A stretch of DNA of 64,000 nt from Tenacibaculum pelagium (GTDB taxonomy: Bacteria > Bacteroidota > Bacteroidia > Flavobacteriales > Flavobacteriaceae): NCBI RefSeq assembly GCF_014062345.1, contig NZ_JACGLS010000001.1, positions 620,001 to 684,000 of the forward strand. Reading direction: 5' to 3'. The notes beneath the pieces were generated by a model. The model was not told the origin of the DNA. It ran no database searches and saw only the letters and a program-made list of their open reading frames with translations. The first letter of the stretch is position 1. Each line of letters opens with the position of its first letter. Shown here one piece after another: positions 1-8,205 of this stretch. A program made the translations under genes and the position numbers.

Positions 1-1
1 T

Positions 2-418
2 AAGAGTATTATTGAAGGTGCCTTAAAAAAGTCATTTGCTCCTGAGTTTTTAAATCGTATTGACGATGTGATTATCTTTAATTCATTAGAACGTGAGGAC
101 ATTCATAAAATTATCGATATTGAACTAGATAAACTGTTAAATCGTATTGCTGACTTAGGCTATAAACTAAATTTAAGCGAAAAAGCAAAGGATTATATTG
201 CTGACAAAGGTTTTGATAAACAGTACGGAGCTAGACCTTTAAAAAGAGCTATTCAGAAATATATTGAAGATGCCTTAGCTGAAGAAATCGTTAACTCTAA
301 GCTAGACGAAGGAGACACTATCTTTATGGATTTAGATGAGAAAACTAAAAAACTTCTCATAAAGATTGAAAAAGGAGAAAAACCTGAAGAAACAAGAACA
401 GAAATAGATGACCAATAA
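2..418 (+). CDS. clpC: Clp/Hsp100 AAA+ unfoldase, C-terminal part (partial)
   Basis: C-terminal end of a Clp-family ATP-dependent unfoldase; the frame is open from base 2, so the gene starts before the window. About 138 residues are visible. They begin at the end of the second AAA+ module with FAPEFLNRID, which carries a conserved arginine of the D2 ATPase, and run through the small D2 domain with GARPLKRAIQKYIEDALAE, the sensor-2 region. The family unfolds proteins for the ClpP protease (ClpC) or rescues aggregates with DnaK (ClpB). The tail resembles flavobacterial ClpC, but the parts that separate ClpC from ClpB (N domain, middle domain, ClpP loop) are outside the window. A strong terminator follows. 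Confidence 0.85.
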   Translation, partial: KSIIEGALKKSFAPEFLNRIDDVIIFNSLEREDIHKIIDIELDKLLNRIADLGYKLNLSEKAKDYIADKGFDKQYGARPLKRAIQKYIEDALAEEIVNSKLDEGDTIFMDLDEKTKKLLIKIEKGEKPEETRTEIDDQ

Positions 419-423
419 AACAA

Positions 424-453
424 AATCCTAAGCTGAGTAGCTTAGGATTTTTT
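424..453 (+). terminator. Rho-independent terminator after clp gene
   Basis: Perfect 11-bp stem AATCCTAAGCT / AGCTTAGGATT with a 4-base loop, followed by a run of T, six bases after the clp stop codon. Confidence 0.9.
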
Positions 454-622
454 ATTCTCTTCTCATACTTATTTTATTAATTATTCAAACATCTCAATCA
501 GTTAATTATTTCAGTTATTGTGATTTAAAAAACACCAATAATCATTTTTTCTGTTAAAATCTTTGATAAAAAAGCTAAAAAAGCTAACTTCGGCGCTTTA
601 AACACCTTAAATTTTTGAAAGA

Positions 623-2011
623 ATGAAAAGACTAATACTTTTAGCCCTCATAGGAGTTACTATAGTTTCATGTAATAAAGAAAAGCCTGTAAAAGATTAT
701 TTAATCTTATCTGGTAAAATTGACAACTTCAAAAAAAGAGACATTACTTTAACTGGTTTTAATTTTGACAAAAAAATTAAATTCGATAGAAAAACAGGAT
801 CATTCAAAGACACTATTAGAATAGATGGTAGTGGTGGATATTACACCTTAAAAGTAAATAAAAAACAAATAAATCTATACCTTTCTGATACGGTAAACAC
901 TGGTTTAGTTTTCGATTATAAAAAACCAGAGCTTATCAATTTTGAAGGAACAAATGCTAACATCAATAGTTATTTTCTTAAAAAGCAAAAAAGCTGGAAA
1001 AAGCACATAACAAGTGCCAACAAGTTTTTCTCTTTCGAAGAAGAAGAGTTTTTAGATAAATTAGAAGCTTACAAAGATGATTTAACTGAATTATCAATAT
1101 CTAATAATTTACCTACTAACTTTTTAAAAGCTGAAGTTAAAAATATAGATTATGAATACTTAAGAAATATTTCAAACTACGAAAAGTTTCACAGTATCTT
1201 AACTGGAAATAATGATTTTAAAACATCTGAAGATTTTCCTGATGCTTTTGAAAACTTCAATTTTAGTAACGGAGAAGATTATGTAAATTCTTTTTCTTAC
1301 CGTACAATGCTAAATGAGCAATTAGATAGAATTGCTAGAGAAAAAAATAAAGACGGGGAAGATTTTTATCTTACTTACTTAGAAACTATCCAAACAGAAG
1401 TTAACGATACTTTGGCTAAAAATGATTTATTACACAAGAGCGCTGTTAAGAGTATTACTTATACGGATAACTTAAAAGAGTTCTACAATAAATTCAAAGC
1501 ATACTCTACCAATAAAGAGCACAAAGAAGAAATTGCTAAAAGCTATAATGTTTTAAAAACAGTAGCTAAAGGACAACCAGCACCAAAGTTTGTTGATTTT
1601 GAAAATTATAACGGAGGTACTACTTCATTAGATGATTTATTAAACAAAGGAAAGTACTTATACATTGATGTATGGGCTACATGGTGTGGTTTCTGTAAAA
1701 AAGAAATTCCTTTATTAAAAAGATTAGAAGAGGAATATCACGGAAAAAACATTGAGTTTGTAAGTATTAGTGTTGATGATAAAAATCAACATGATAAATG
1801 GAAACAAACGATTATAGATAGAGAAATGACCGGAATCCAATTATTTAGTGGTAAAAAGCAAGCTGAGTTAGAATGGGCTCAGAAATTCTTAATAAAAGGA
1901 TTACCTAAGTTTATCATTATCGATCCTCAAGGAAATATTGTAAATCCTAATGCACCTGCTCCATCTCAAGGAGAAAGATTAATTAGTATTTTTGATGAAT
2001 TAGGAGTTTAA
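623..2011 (+). CDS. Thioredoxin-like (TlpA/AhpC-TSA) lipoprotein
   Basis: A 462-aa lipoprotein with signal peptide ending ALIGVTIVSC (lipidated Cys near residue 17), so periplasm-facing. The first ~310 residues are a lysine-rich region like the N-terminal domains of Bacteroidota TlpA-like proteins. The last ~150 residues are a TlpA/ResA-type thioredoxin fold with the redox motif WATWCGFCKKEIP (CGFC) and a later cis-proline region, IKGLPKFIIID. The family reduces disulfides, for example during cytochrome c maturation or envelope repair; the partner here is unknown. Monocistronic by context: a terminator lies on each side. No cytochrome biogenesis genes are nearby, so the substrate cannot be inferred. 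Confidence 0.85.
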   Translation: MKRLILLALIGVTIVSCNKEKPVKDYLILSGKIDNFKKRDITLTGFNFDKKIKFDRKTGSFKDTIRIDGSGGYYTLKVNKKQINLYLSDTVNTGLVFDYKKPELINFEGTNANINSYFLKKQKSWKKHITSANKFFSFEEEEFLDKLEAYKDDLTELSISNNLPTNFLKAEVKNIDYEYLRNISNYEKFHSILTGNNDFKTSEDFPDAFENFNFSNGEDYVNSFSYRTMLNEQLDRIAREKNKDGEDFYLTYLETIQTEVNDTLAKNDLLHKSAVKSITYTDNLKEFYNKFKAYSTNKEHKEEIAKSYNVLKTVAKGQPAPKFVDFENYNGGTTSLDDLLNKGKYLYIDVWATWCGFCKKEIPLLKRLEEEYHGKNIEFVSISVDDKNQHDKWKQTIIDREMTGIQLFSGKKQAELEWAQKFLIKGLPKFIIIDPQGNIVNPNAPAPSQGERLISIFDELGV

Positions 2012-2030
2012 AAAACATTCTATATAAAAT

Positions 2031-2059
2031 AAAAAAAACCGCTGATTAGCGGTTTTTTT
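2031..2059. terminator. Bidirectional terminator
   Basis: Stem AAAACCGCT / AGCGGTTTT around a GATT loop with A-run on the left and T-run on the right, between the convergent TlpA-like gene and the AIM24-family gene; it can end transcription from both sides. Confidence 0.88.
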
Positions 2060-2077
2060 TATTTTATATAAGATTTA

Positions 2078-2878
2078 TTAGAATCTATTATCTCCATCCA
2101 AGATATCACCTAAACCACCTAAAACACTTCCTTCACCTCTACTCCCTCCTCCTGTTTGTGGAGCCATAGCTAATACTCTACCTGCTAATCTACTAAATGG
2201 TAACGATTGTACATACACAGTACCCGGACCTTGTAATTTTGCAAAAAACAAACCTTCCCCACCAAAAACAGTATTCTTAATTCCACCAACAAATTCAATA
2301 TCGTAATCAACATCTTTAGTAAAACCAACAATACACCCAGTATCTACCTTTAAAACCTCACCTGGTTGCAACACTTTTTTTGCCATTGTACCACCTGCAT
2401 GAATAAAACCAATACCATCTCCTTCCATCTTCTGCATAATAAAACCTTCTCCGCCAAATAAACCTCTTCCTAATCGCTTAGAAAACTCTATTCCAATAGA
2501 CACTCCTTTAGCCGCACATAAAAAAGCATCTTTCTGGCAAATAAATTTCCCTCCAAACTCAGATAAATCTATTGGCACAATTTTCCCTGGATATGGAGAA
2601 GCAAACGATACTTGCTTTTTTCCTTGTCCTGCATTAGTAAAAACAGTCATAAACAAACTCTCTCCTGTAAGAATTCTTTTACCAGCTGAGAAAATTTTTC
2701 CTAACAAACCTTTTTCTTGATTTGAGCCATCTCCGAAAATAGTATTCATTTTTATTTCTGAGTTCATCATCATAAAACTCCCTGACTCTGCTACTACTCC
2801 TTCTTGTGGATCTAATTCAATCTCAACATATTGCATTTCTTCGCCAAAAATGCGATAATCTATTTCGTGTGCATTCAT
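2078..2878 (-). CDS. TIGR00266/AIM24 family protein
   Basis: A 266-aa protein of the AIM24 (TIGR00266) family, a beta-rich fold related to mitochondrial AIM24, with no known enzymatic activity. Typical features are the glycine-rich repeats [28 protein letters not shown] and [14 protein letters not shown], which mark the duplicated beta-sandwich units. There is no signal peptide or membrane segment, so it is probably cytoplasmic. The C-terminal ~30 residues are rich in glycine. It lies 42 bases downstream of a DUF4442 gene on the same strand and may be co-transcribed with it. Function unknown. Confidence 0.85.
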   Translation of the reverse strand: MNAHEIDYRIFGEEMQYVEIELDPQEGVVAESGSFMMMNSEIKMNTIFGDGSNQEKGLLGKIFSAGKRILTGESLFMTVFTNAGQGKKQVSFASPYPGKIVPIDLSEFGGKFICQKDAFLCAAKGVSIGIEFSKRLGRGLFGGEGFIMQKMEGDGIGFIHAGGTMAKKVLQPGEVLKVDTGCIVGFTKDVDYDIEFVGGIKNTVFGGEGLFFAKLQGPGTVYVQSLPFSRLAGRVLAMAPQTGGGSRGEGSVLGGLGDILDGDNRF

Positions 2879-2920
2879 AATAATTAGTTTTTATTATTGG
2901 ACTCTATTAACAAGGTTTTG

Positions 2921-3376
2921 TTACAATTTCACCTTCAAACTCCACTCAAACTCAAATTTAGATACCGAAACACCCTCTTCATTTATTCCTTCTGAAGTAA
3001 CTAAAACTGTTTGCCCTTCTCCTGTTACAACCGATTTTTGAATTGCGTCTTTTATCGCCAATCCATCATTACATTTAAATTGAATTCCTCCTGTTGCCTT
3101 TTTAGTAAAGGTGGCATTCATGTTTGTAACCAACATCGAAACCTTTCTTTCAGATTTATCTATAGCTTGCATTACCAAAATTCCTGTTGACAATTCTGCT
3201 GCCATACCCTGAACTGCCCAAAACATACTTTTAAAGGGGTTTTGATTTATCCATTTATGCTTCACTTTTACTAAGGATTTTTCATCAGAAATCGATTTTA
3301 CCCGTATTCCACAGAAATATGCAGATGGTAATTTAAATAAGGTGAAAAAATTAATTTTTCGAGGTGTAAACTTCAT
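2921..3376 (-). CDS. DUF4442 hotdog-fold protein
   Basis: A 151-aa protein matching the DUF4442 family of thioesterase-like hotdog proteins. The central helix region NQNPFKSMFWAVQGMAAELS and the following beta strands fit the fold, and no signal peptide is seen. Members of this superfamily bind acyl thioesters, but I see no clear catalytic acid, so activity cannot be assigned. It is divergent from the DUF4870 operon and upstream of the AIM24-family gene on the same strand. A second DUF4442 member lies at 35871-36383. Confidence 0.8.
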   Translation of the reverse strand: MKFTPRKINFFTLFKLPSAYFCGIRVKSISDEKSLVKVKHKWINQNPFKSMFWAVQGMAAELSTGILVMQAIDKSERKVSMLVTNMNATFTKKATGGIQFKCNDGLAIKDAIQKSVVTGEGQTVLVTSEGINEEGVSVSKFEFEWSLKVKL

Positions 3377-3467
3377 TTATTCAGTATTTACAGGCAATTT
3401 ACAGCTTTTTATTGAATAATTACTTCAATTTACAAATGTTAAAAAGTGTTAAATTTAGTACTATGTA

Positions 3468-3499
3468 TTGCATAATACCTTTTTAAAGACATATATTTG
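3468..3499 (+). promoter_or_regulatory. Bacteroidota promoter for DUF4870-PadR-PspC operon
   Basis: TTG at 3468-3470 (-33 element) is followed after 21 bases by TATATTTG at 3492-3499, an exact match to the TAnnTTTG -7 element. The ATG at 3531 lies 31 bases downstream, so an apparent upstream TTG start at 3468 is part of the promoter and not of the gene. Confidence 0.75.
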
Positions 3500-3530
3500 C
3501 ATAGTCAAGTATTATATAATTCATATTATT

Positions 3531-3959
3531 ATGCAACAAAACAACGAAAACACCAATGCTTTTTTAATACACATATCAGCATTTGCAGGATATTTATTTC
3601 CACTAGGAAGTATTATTACACCATTAATATTATGGCAAACTTTAAAAGAAAGAAGTTTGTTTTTAGACGATCACGGAAAAGAAGCTGTAAACTTTAACAT
3701 CAGTTTTGGATTGTATATTTTTATACTAAGCGCATCTTTCTTTTCATTTTTCTTTGGGAATTTTATTGATGTTTTTAACGGTGTAAATATTGATTTTGGT
3801 GAACATCACTCATTCAATGGCTTATTCGGATTCTTAGGAATCGCCTCATTTGTAAGTGTCGTATCACTAATAAAAATTGCCTTAATTATTATAGCAGCAA
3901 TGAAAGCCAATAAAGGAGAGGTATATAAATATCCTTTTACAATTAATTTTATAAAATAA
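3531..3959 (+). CDS. DUF4870 small membrane protein
   Basis: A 142-aa membrane protein with three or four hydrophobic helices: residues ~11-32, ~55-78, and a long stretch in the last third. The pattern AFAGYLFPLGSIITPLILW followed by FLDDHGKEAVNFNISF is the DUF4870/Tic20-like signature. The start at 3531 (MQQNNENTN) is preferred to an upstream TTG because a promoter occupies that region. The gene is followed after 18 bases by a PadR regulator and then the PspC gene, a grouping seen often in flavobacteria. Probably part of an envelope-stress or membrane-maintenance unit; molecular function unknown. Confidence 0.85.
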   Translation: MQQNNENTNAFLIHISAFAGYLFPLGSIITPLILWQTLKERSLFLDDHGKEAVNFNISFGLYIFILSASFFSFFFGNFIDVFNGVNIDFGEHHSFNGLFGFLGIASFVSVVSLIKIALIIIAAMKANKGEVYKYPFTINFIK

Positions 3960-3977
3960 CCTTATAAACCGCATTAC

Positions 3978-4322
3978 ATGAAGATAGAAAACACAAAAGC
4001 ACAGATGCGTAAAGGTGTTTTAGAATATTGCATCTTATCAATTTTACAAAATGGTGATGCATACACTTCTGAAATACTTTCAACATTAAAAAGTGCAGAA
4101 ATGATTGTGGTTGAAGGAACTATTTATCCGTTACTTACCCGTTTAAAAAACGCAGGATTGTTAACGTATAGATGGGAAGAATCAACCTCTGGACCACCAA
4201 GAAAATACTATGTATTAACTGAAAACGGTGGAATGTTTTTGAAAGAATTAGACAAAACATGGAATAATTTAGTAAACGCAGTAAACCAAGTAACAAGCAC
4301 AAAATCAACTAAAGATGAATAA
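3978..4322 (+). CDS. PadR family transcriptional regulator
   Basis: A 114-aa winged-helix regulator. The N-terminal RKGVLEYCILSILQNGDAYT and recognition-helix region EGTIYPLLTRLKNAGLL, followed by the wing GPPRKYYVLTENG, are the standard PadR signature. Like other small PadR proteins it lacks a long C-terminal dimerisation helix. The last 8 bases overlap the start of the PspC-domain gene, so the two are translationally coupled; PadR probably represses its own operon, including DUF4870 upstream and PspC downstream. The ligand is unknown. Confidence 0.92.
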   Translation: MKIENTKAQMRKGVLEYCILSILQNGDAYTSEILSTLKSAEMIVVEGTIYPLLTRLKNAGLLTYRWEESTSGPPRKYYVLTENGGMFLKELDKTWNNLVNAVNQVTSTKSTKDE

Positions 4323-6288
4323 GACAATAAATATAAACTTAGGCGGATTCTTCTTCCATATAGATGAAATTGCTTATCAAAAACTAAAACGTTATTTAGA
4401 CGCCATATCGCGTTCTTTAAGCGATGATCCGCAGGGAAAAAACGAAATAATTTCTGATATAGAATCTCGTATTAGCGAATTATTATCGGAAAGAATTACA
4501 GATGCTCGTCAAGTAATAAACGAAAACGACATTGAAGAGGTAATTGCTATTATGGGGCAACCAGAAGATTATGCAGAAGCTGAAGAAGGTTATGCTAGTA
4601 GTGGCTCACACACCAGCTACAGAAACAATAACGCTAAAAAATTATTTAGAGATCGTGATGATCGCTTTTTAGCAGGTGTCGCTTCAGGATTAGGTCATTA
4701 TTTTAATATAGATGTAATCTGGGTTCGATTAGCTTTCTTAATCTTGACTTTAGCAGGATTCGGGTTTGGAGTTATAGGATATATTATCATGTGGATTCTA
4801 CTTCCTGAAGCGAGAACTACCTCAGAAAAATTACAGATGGAAGGTGAAGCTGTAAATATTGACAACATCGAAAAAAAAATTCGTAACGAGTTTGACAATA
4901 TCTCAACAAAGGTAAAGGAAGGCGCCCATGAATTATCAGATAAAATATCTAGTGCAGATTACCAGAAATTACGTAACCAAACTAAATCTGGAGCACAAGA
5001 TTTTGCAGATACTTTAGGAAAAATTTTACTAACCGTTTTTAAGGTATTCGGTAAATTCATGGGCGTACTTTTAATTTTTATTGCCGGTATTACACTTGTA
5101 TCCTTATTATTAGGAATATTTTCTATAGGAAGTTTAGAGTTTTTAAATGTAGATAATGATCTTGTACATTATCCACCTTTTTTCTACGATGCTACACTAC
5201 CTAAATGGTTATTATCTATTTTCCTTTTTATTTTAATCGGAATACCATTTGTAGTCTTATTTATTTTAGGATTAAGAATTTTATCTCCTAATGTAAAAAA
5301 ACTAGGTACTACAGCTATTTTAACCTTGTTAGGAGTTTGGTTAGTTTCATTATTGGCTATTGGTTTTTCAGGGATTGAATATGCAACATCTCATGCCTAT
5401 AACGGAGCAAATGTAAGTAAACACAGCATTACATATGCTAAAGAAGAACCTCTAAAAATTAGAGTTATTAATGATGATAATATTTATTACAACCATAATT
5501 TACGCAACAGAAACAACTCGATAAATGTAGCTATTGATGATACTGAAATGAAGTATTCTAATGATGTAAATATTGATGTTCGTAAAAGCGAAACAGAAAA
5601 TGCATACATCGAAATCAAAAAAACATCAGAAGGTAGAGGTCGAAAAAGAGCTAACGATAATGCTGAAGCTATAAAGTACAATTTCAAATCTGCTAATAAC
5701 ACCATAGTTTTCGATGCTTTCTTTTTAAGTGAATACAAGAATATGTGGAAAGATGAAGAAATTAAAGCTACTTTATTTATTCCAGAAGGTACTACTGTTT
5801 ATTTTGAAGGTTCAACACGAAGATTTTTAAATGATGTTAAAAACACTCAAGATATTTACGATCGTGATATGGCGAATCATCATTTTAAAATGACATCAAA
5901 AGGTTTTGAATGTACAGATTGTGATGAAAATGAAGAAGATAACAACAAAGAGAATGAATGGAATTCTAATAACGATGAAGACGTAAGTTTTTTATTCGAT
6001 AGTACTATTAATGATTTAAAAGCTGAGTTTATTATTAGTAAAAAAACCACAAAAAACGAATTAGAAAAATTAGTAAAGTGGTTTAAAAACAAAAAGAATA
6101 TTGATATTGAAATTTCGAATGCTAAATACAATATAGATAAAGAAATCGAAAAAGTCTTATTAAAAATAAATTGTAACGACGGTTATACTGGCGAGTTAAA
6201 AATTTCTAACAACACCTTAAATAACATATCTAAAGGGTTTAGAAGAATTTACAATGAAGATGACAAACTAGCTTTTAAAATCTGGTAA
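4315..6288 (+). CDS. PspC domain membrane protein
   Basis: A 657-aa membrane protein. Residues ~1-90 are a soluble domain like those of DUF1700/HAAS membrane-regulator proteins (ISDIESRISELLSER...EEVIAIMGQPEDY). Residues ~107-165 are a PspC domain: KKLFRDRDDRFLAGVASGLG then a hydrophobic hairpin ending WILLPEA. Three further membrane segments lie at roughly residues 240-345. The final ~300 residues are charged, Asn/Asp-rich and probably extracytoplasmic, with a beta-rich pattern and a CTDCDENEEDN stretch. PspC proteins sense membrane damage and act in phage-shock-type responses. The start overlaps the PadR stop by 8 bases. Confidence 0.88.
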   Translation: MNKTININLGGFFFHIDEIAYQKLKRYLDAISRSLSDDPQGKNEIISDIESRISELLSERITDARQVINENDIEEVIAIMGQPEDYAEAEEGYASSGSHTSYRNNNAKKLFRDRDDRFLAGVASGLGHYFNIDVIWVRLAFLILTLAGFGFGVIGYIIMWILLPEARTTSEKLQMEGEAVNIDNIEKKIRNEFDNISTKVKEGAHELSDKISSADYQKLRNQTKSGAQDFADTLGKILLTVFKVFGKFMGVLLIFIAGITLVSLLLGIFSIGSLEFLNVDNDLVHYPPFFYDATLPKWLLSIFLFILIGIPFVVLFILGLRILSPNVKKLGTTAILTLLGVWLVSLLAIGFSGIEYATSHAYNGANVSKHSITYAKEEPLKIRVINDDNIYYNHNLRNRNNSINVAIDDTEMKYSNDVNIDVRKSETENAYIEIKKTSEGRGRKRANDNAEAIKYNFKSANNTIVFDAFFLSEYKNMWKDEEIKATLFIPEGTTVYFEGSTRRFLNDVKNTQDIYDRDMANHHFKMTSKGFECTDCDENEEDNNKENEWNSNNDEDVSFLFDSTINDLKAEFIISKKTTKNELEKLVKWFKNKKNIDIEISNAKYNIDKEIEKVLLKINCNDGYTGELKISNNTLNNISKGFRRIYNEDDKLAFKIW

Positions 6289-6304
6289 TTAAAACAGAAA
6301 AACT

Positions 6305-6811
6305 ATGAACTCAATTTTCGATTTCTTTTTTAAAGGAAACTTCTTTATAAAAGTACTAACATTTTTATACACCCTATTGCTATCATGGGTTATGAACGGA
6401 CAAGTACAAGAAATCCCTAATTACAAAGCTGCTGACATTGATTTATACAATCAAATTGTAAAAATGGATAGTATTTACTTTACCGCATATAACACTTGCG
6501 ATATGAAAACTCAAGCAGATATCTTTCACGAAGATATAGAGTTTTTTCACGACAAAGGAGGTTTAACCACTTCTAAAAAAGAGTTGTTAGAATCTTTAGA
6601 AAAAAATATTTGTGGTAAAGTTACCCGTACTTTAATAAAAGGGAGTATTGAAGTATATCCGATTAAAAATTATGGAGCTGTTGAAATTGGTTATCATAAA
6701 TTTTATAACAATCGAGAACCCGAAGCGAAGTCAACTCCAAGTAAATTTATAGCTATTTGGAAACAAGAAAACAACCAATGGAAAATGACAAAAGTTATTA
6801 GCCTACATTAA
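6305..6811 (+). CDS. Exported NTF2-like (DUF4440) protein
   Basis: A 168-aa protein with an N-terminal hydrophobic stretch (residues ~14-30) that looks like a signal peptide or anchor. It is followed by an NTF2/SnoaL-like domain: MDSIYFTAYNTCDMKTQADIF, a DIEFFHDKGGL segment and the closing strands FIAIWKQENNQWKMTKVISLH. The fold forms a small cone-shaped pocket; many members are not enzymes. It begins 16 bases after the PspC gene and ends before a strong terminator, so it closes the PadR/PspC operon. Confidence 0.8.
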   Translation: MNSIFDFFFKGNFFIKVLTFLYTLLLSWVMNGQVQEIPNYKAADIDLYNQIVKMDSIYFTAYNTCDMKTQADIFHEDIEFFHDKGGLTTSKKELLESLEKNICGKVTRTLIKGSIEVYPIKNYGAVEIGYHKFYNNREPEAKSTPSKFIAIWKQENNQWKMTKVISLH

Positions 6812-6888
6812 AATATAGTTTACACTAAAAACATTAGTTCATTAGTTAGCTAACTCTAATGACACTAATACTTGGTTTTATTAGTTTA

Positions 6889-6923
6889 CAAGCCAAAGCT
6901 ACATGCTTTGGCTTGTTTCTTTT
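6889..6923 (+). terminator. Terminator closing the PadR/PspC operon
   Basis: Stem CAAGCCAAAGC / GCTTTGGCTTG (11 bp, perfect) with a 5-base loop and a T-rich tail TTTCTTTT, 78 bases after the NTF2-like gene. Confidence 0.85.
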
Positions 6924-6953
6924 GATAAAAATTTAGTTTTATTCTTAACCTAA

Positions 6954-7017
6954 ATTCTGCTACCTTTCGCTTACGTTAGATATAAATTACTAAAACGAAT
7001 TCATATCCTTAAAAAAG
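6954..7017 (+). repeat. Dispersed upstream element, copy 1
   Basis: This stretch is similar over about 64 bases to 23224-23288. Both contain TTTCGC, then ACGTT, then a hairpin with arms GATAT (6979-6983) and ATATC (7003-7007) around a 19-base loop containing CTAAAACG. In the other copy the arms are GAATAT and ATATTC with the same loop length. Both copies lie just upstream of an orphan plus-strand gene. Confidence 0.7.
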
Positions 7018-7048
7018 CTGTGTATAATCAAAAAGACCTAAAAGATCA

Positions 7049-7300
7049 ATGTATTTGAAAGGATATAACATTAAGTATGGAAATGATAATGAACAAACCC
7101 AGACCGTACCCAAGTGGGATTTTGGAGGGGACAAACCATGGACAAATAGTATCTGGAATAAAATAATAAAATCTTTGGAAGAACTAGATCATTCTAACTA
7201 TCCGTTAATTATTTCAGATTTAGATAATGTGAACGAAAAAGAATTAATATTGGAAAATAAAAATGAATTGGAAGAATGGATGAAAAACGCTTTTAAATAA
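7049..7300 (+). CDS. Orphan 83-aa protein (cassette-like gene A)
   Basis: I do not recognise this protein. It has 83 residues, is acidic and soluble-looking, with tryptophan-rich WDFGGDKPWTNSIWNKIIKS and a charged helical tail ENKNELEEWMKNAFK; no signal peptide or membrane segment. In size and pattern it recalls small immunity-type or fragment proteins, but that is only an impression. It sits alone between a terminator and the VanX-like gene, and its stop is followed within 20 bases by a long imperfect inverted repeat. The upstream 100 bases contain a repeat shared with the orphan gene at 23314. Signs of transfer as a unit are therefore stronger than any functional clue. Confidence 0.6.
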   Translation: MYLKGYNIKYGNDNEQTQTVPKWDFGGDKPWTNSIWNKIIKSLEELDHSNYPLIISDLDNVNEKELILENKNELEEWMKNAFK

Positions 7301-7318
7301 CTGAATAAATAAACTACA

Positions 7319-7429
7319 CGCAACAATGGCTATAAGTAATTGTCTGTTCTTGCGGAATTTCCAGCTTAGCATGTATTTATAAAGTTAAGTGTTAACCCAA
7401 GCAACTACTCATAACCTAGACCGTTAGCG
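7319..7429 (+). repeat. attC-like imperfect inverted repeat A
   Basis: The left arm (7319-7342, starting CGCAACAATGG) and right arm (7401-7429, ending CCGTTAGCG) are imperfectly complementary. TATAAGTAATTG on the left faces the complement TATGAGTAGTTG on the right (10 of 12 positions), and the ends CGC-AAC and GTTAGCG also pair. About 58 bases separate the arms. The element follows an orphan gene directly, as attC sites follow integron cassette genes. The terminal GTTAGCG resembles but does not fully match the GTTRRRY core consensus. Confidence 0.65.
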
Positions 7430-7462
7430 AAATATTAAAATCCAATTCATTATTTTTACCCA

Positions 7463-8128
7463 ATGAAATGGATTCTTTATTTACTCTTACTTTTTTCTTT
7501 TACGATACAATCTCAAACCTTACCTAAAGGTTTTTCGTACGTAAATGCTATTGAACCAACCATACAAAAAGAGCTTCGTTATTGTACAAATAATAACTTT
7601 ATTGGTACTTCAATAAACGGTTACGAGGAAAGTAAGCTTATTACAACTACTCAAACTGCAAAAGCTTTAAAAAAAGTACAAAACGAGTTACTAAAAAAAG
7701 GATTCAGTCTTAAGATATTTGATGCTTACCGACCGCAAACAGCAGTAAATCATTTTGTAAAATGGGCACGAGTTATTAATGACACTTTAATGAAACAACA
7801 ATACTATCCTAATGTAAATAAACGAAACCTATTTAAAGAAGGATATATTGCTTCTAAATCAGGACATTCGAGAGGTAGCACTGTAGATTTAACGATTATC
7901 GATTTAAAAACTAACAAAGAATTAGACATGGGAAGTCCTTACGATTTCTTCGGAACACCCTCTCATATTACTTATCAAAACATAACCAAACAACAAAAAG
8001 AAAATAGACAACTATTACAAAACACAATGCTAAAACATGGCTTTAGACCCTACCCTAACGAATGGTGGCATTTTACTTTAAGAAACGAACCTTTTCCTAA
8101 AACTTATTTCGATTTCCCTGTTAAATAA
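7463..8128 (+). CDS. ddpX: VanX-like D-Ala-D-Ala dipeptidase (M15D)
   Basis: A 221-aa exported zinc peptidase of the VanX/DdpX group. Signal peptide residues 1-17 (ILYLLLLFSFTIQS). Conserved features are FDAYRPQTAV with the catalytic arginine, the zinc motif SGHSRGSTVDLTI (His and Asp ligands) and the C-terminal EWWHF with the catalytic glutamate and third ligand. The enzyme cleaves D-alanyl-D-alanine; outside vancomycin clusters it is usually used to recycle peptidoglycan dipeptides. No vanH or vanA partner is nearby, so a resistance role is unlikely. It begins 34 bases after inverted repeat A. Confidence 0.92.
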   Translation: MKWILYLLLLFSFTIQSQTLPKGFSYVNAIEPTIQKELRYCTNNNFIGTSINGYEESKLITTTQTAKALKKVQNELLKKGFSLKIFDAYRPQTAVNHFVKWARVINDTLMKQQYYPNVNKRNLFKEGYIASKSGHSRGSTVDLTIIDLKTNKELDMGSPYDFFGTPSHITYQNITKQQKENRQLLQNTMLKHGFRPYPNEWWHFTLRNEPFPKTYFDFPVK

Positions 8129-8150
8129 CTAAAAAGGTAAGTTTTAACTC

Positions 8151-8188
8151 TTTGTTTAGACAAACAAAGAATATCGGCATTATATTTG
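8151..8188 (+). promoter_or_regulatory. Promoter of secreted protein gene
   Basis: TTTG at 8151-8154 and an exact TATATTTG at 8181-8188. The spacer (26) is longer than the usual 19-21, so the -33 assignment is uncertain. The ATG at 8206 is 17 bases downstream. Confidence 0.55.
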
Positions 8189-8205
8189 CTCAGATGTATT
8201 TTGAA

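Noticed and set aside
3468..3530. N-terminal extension of the DUF4870 protein from a TTG
   Set aside because: The region holds a good -33/-7 promoter pair, and the extension lacks conserved character.
6841..6870. Palindrome around TTAGTTAGCTAA downstream of the NTF2-like gene
   Set aside because: Short, A/T-rich and without a T-run; the real terminator is at 6889-6923.
7463..8128. Vancomycin-resistance role for the VanX-like gene
   Set aside because: No vanH, vanA-type ligase or VanRS genes are near, and Gram-negative DdpX relatives serve in dipeptide use.
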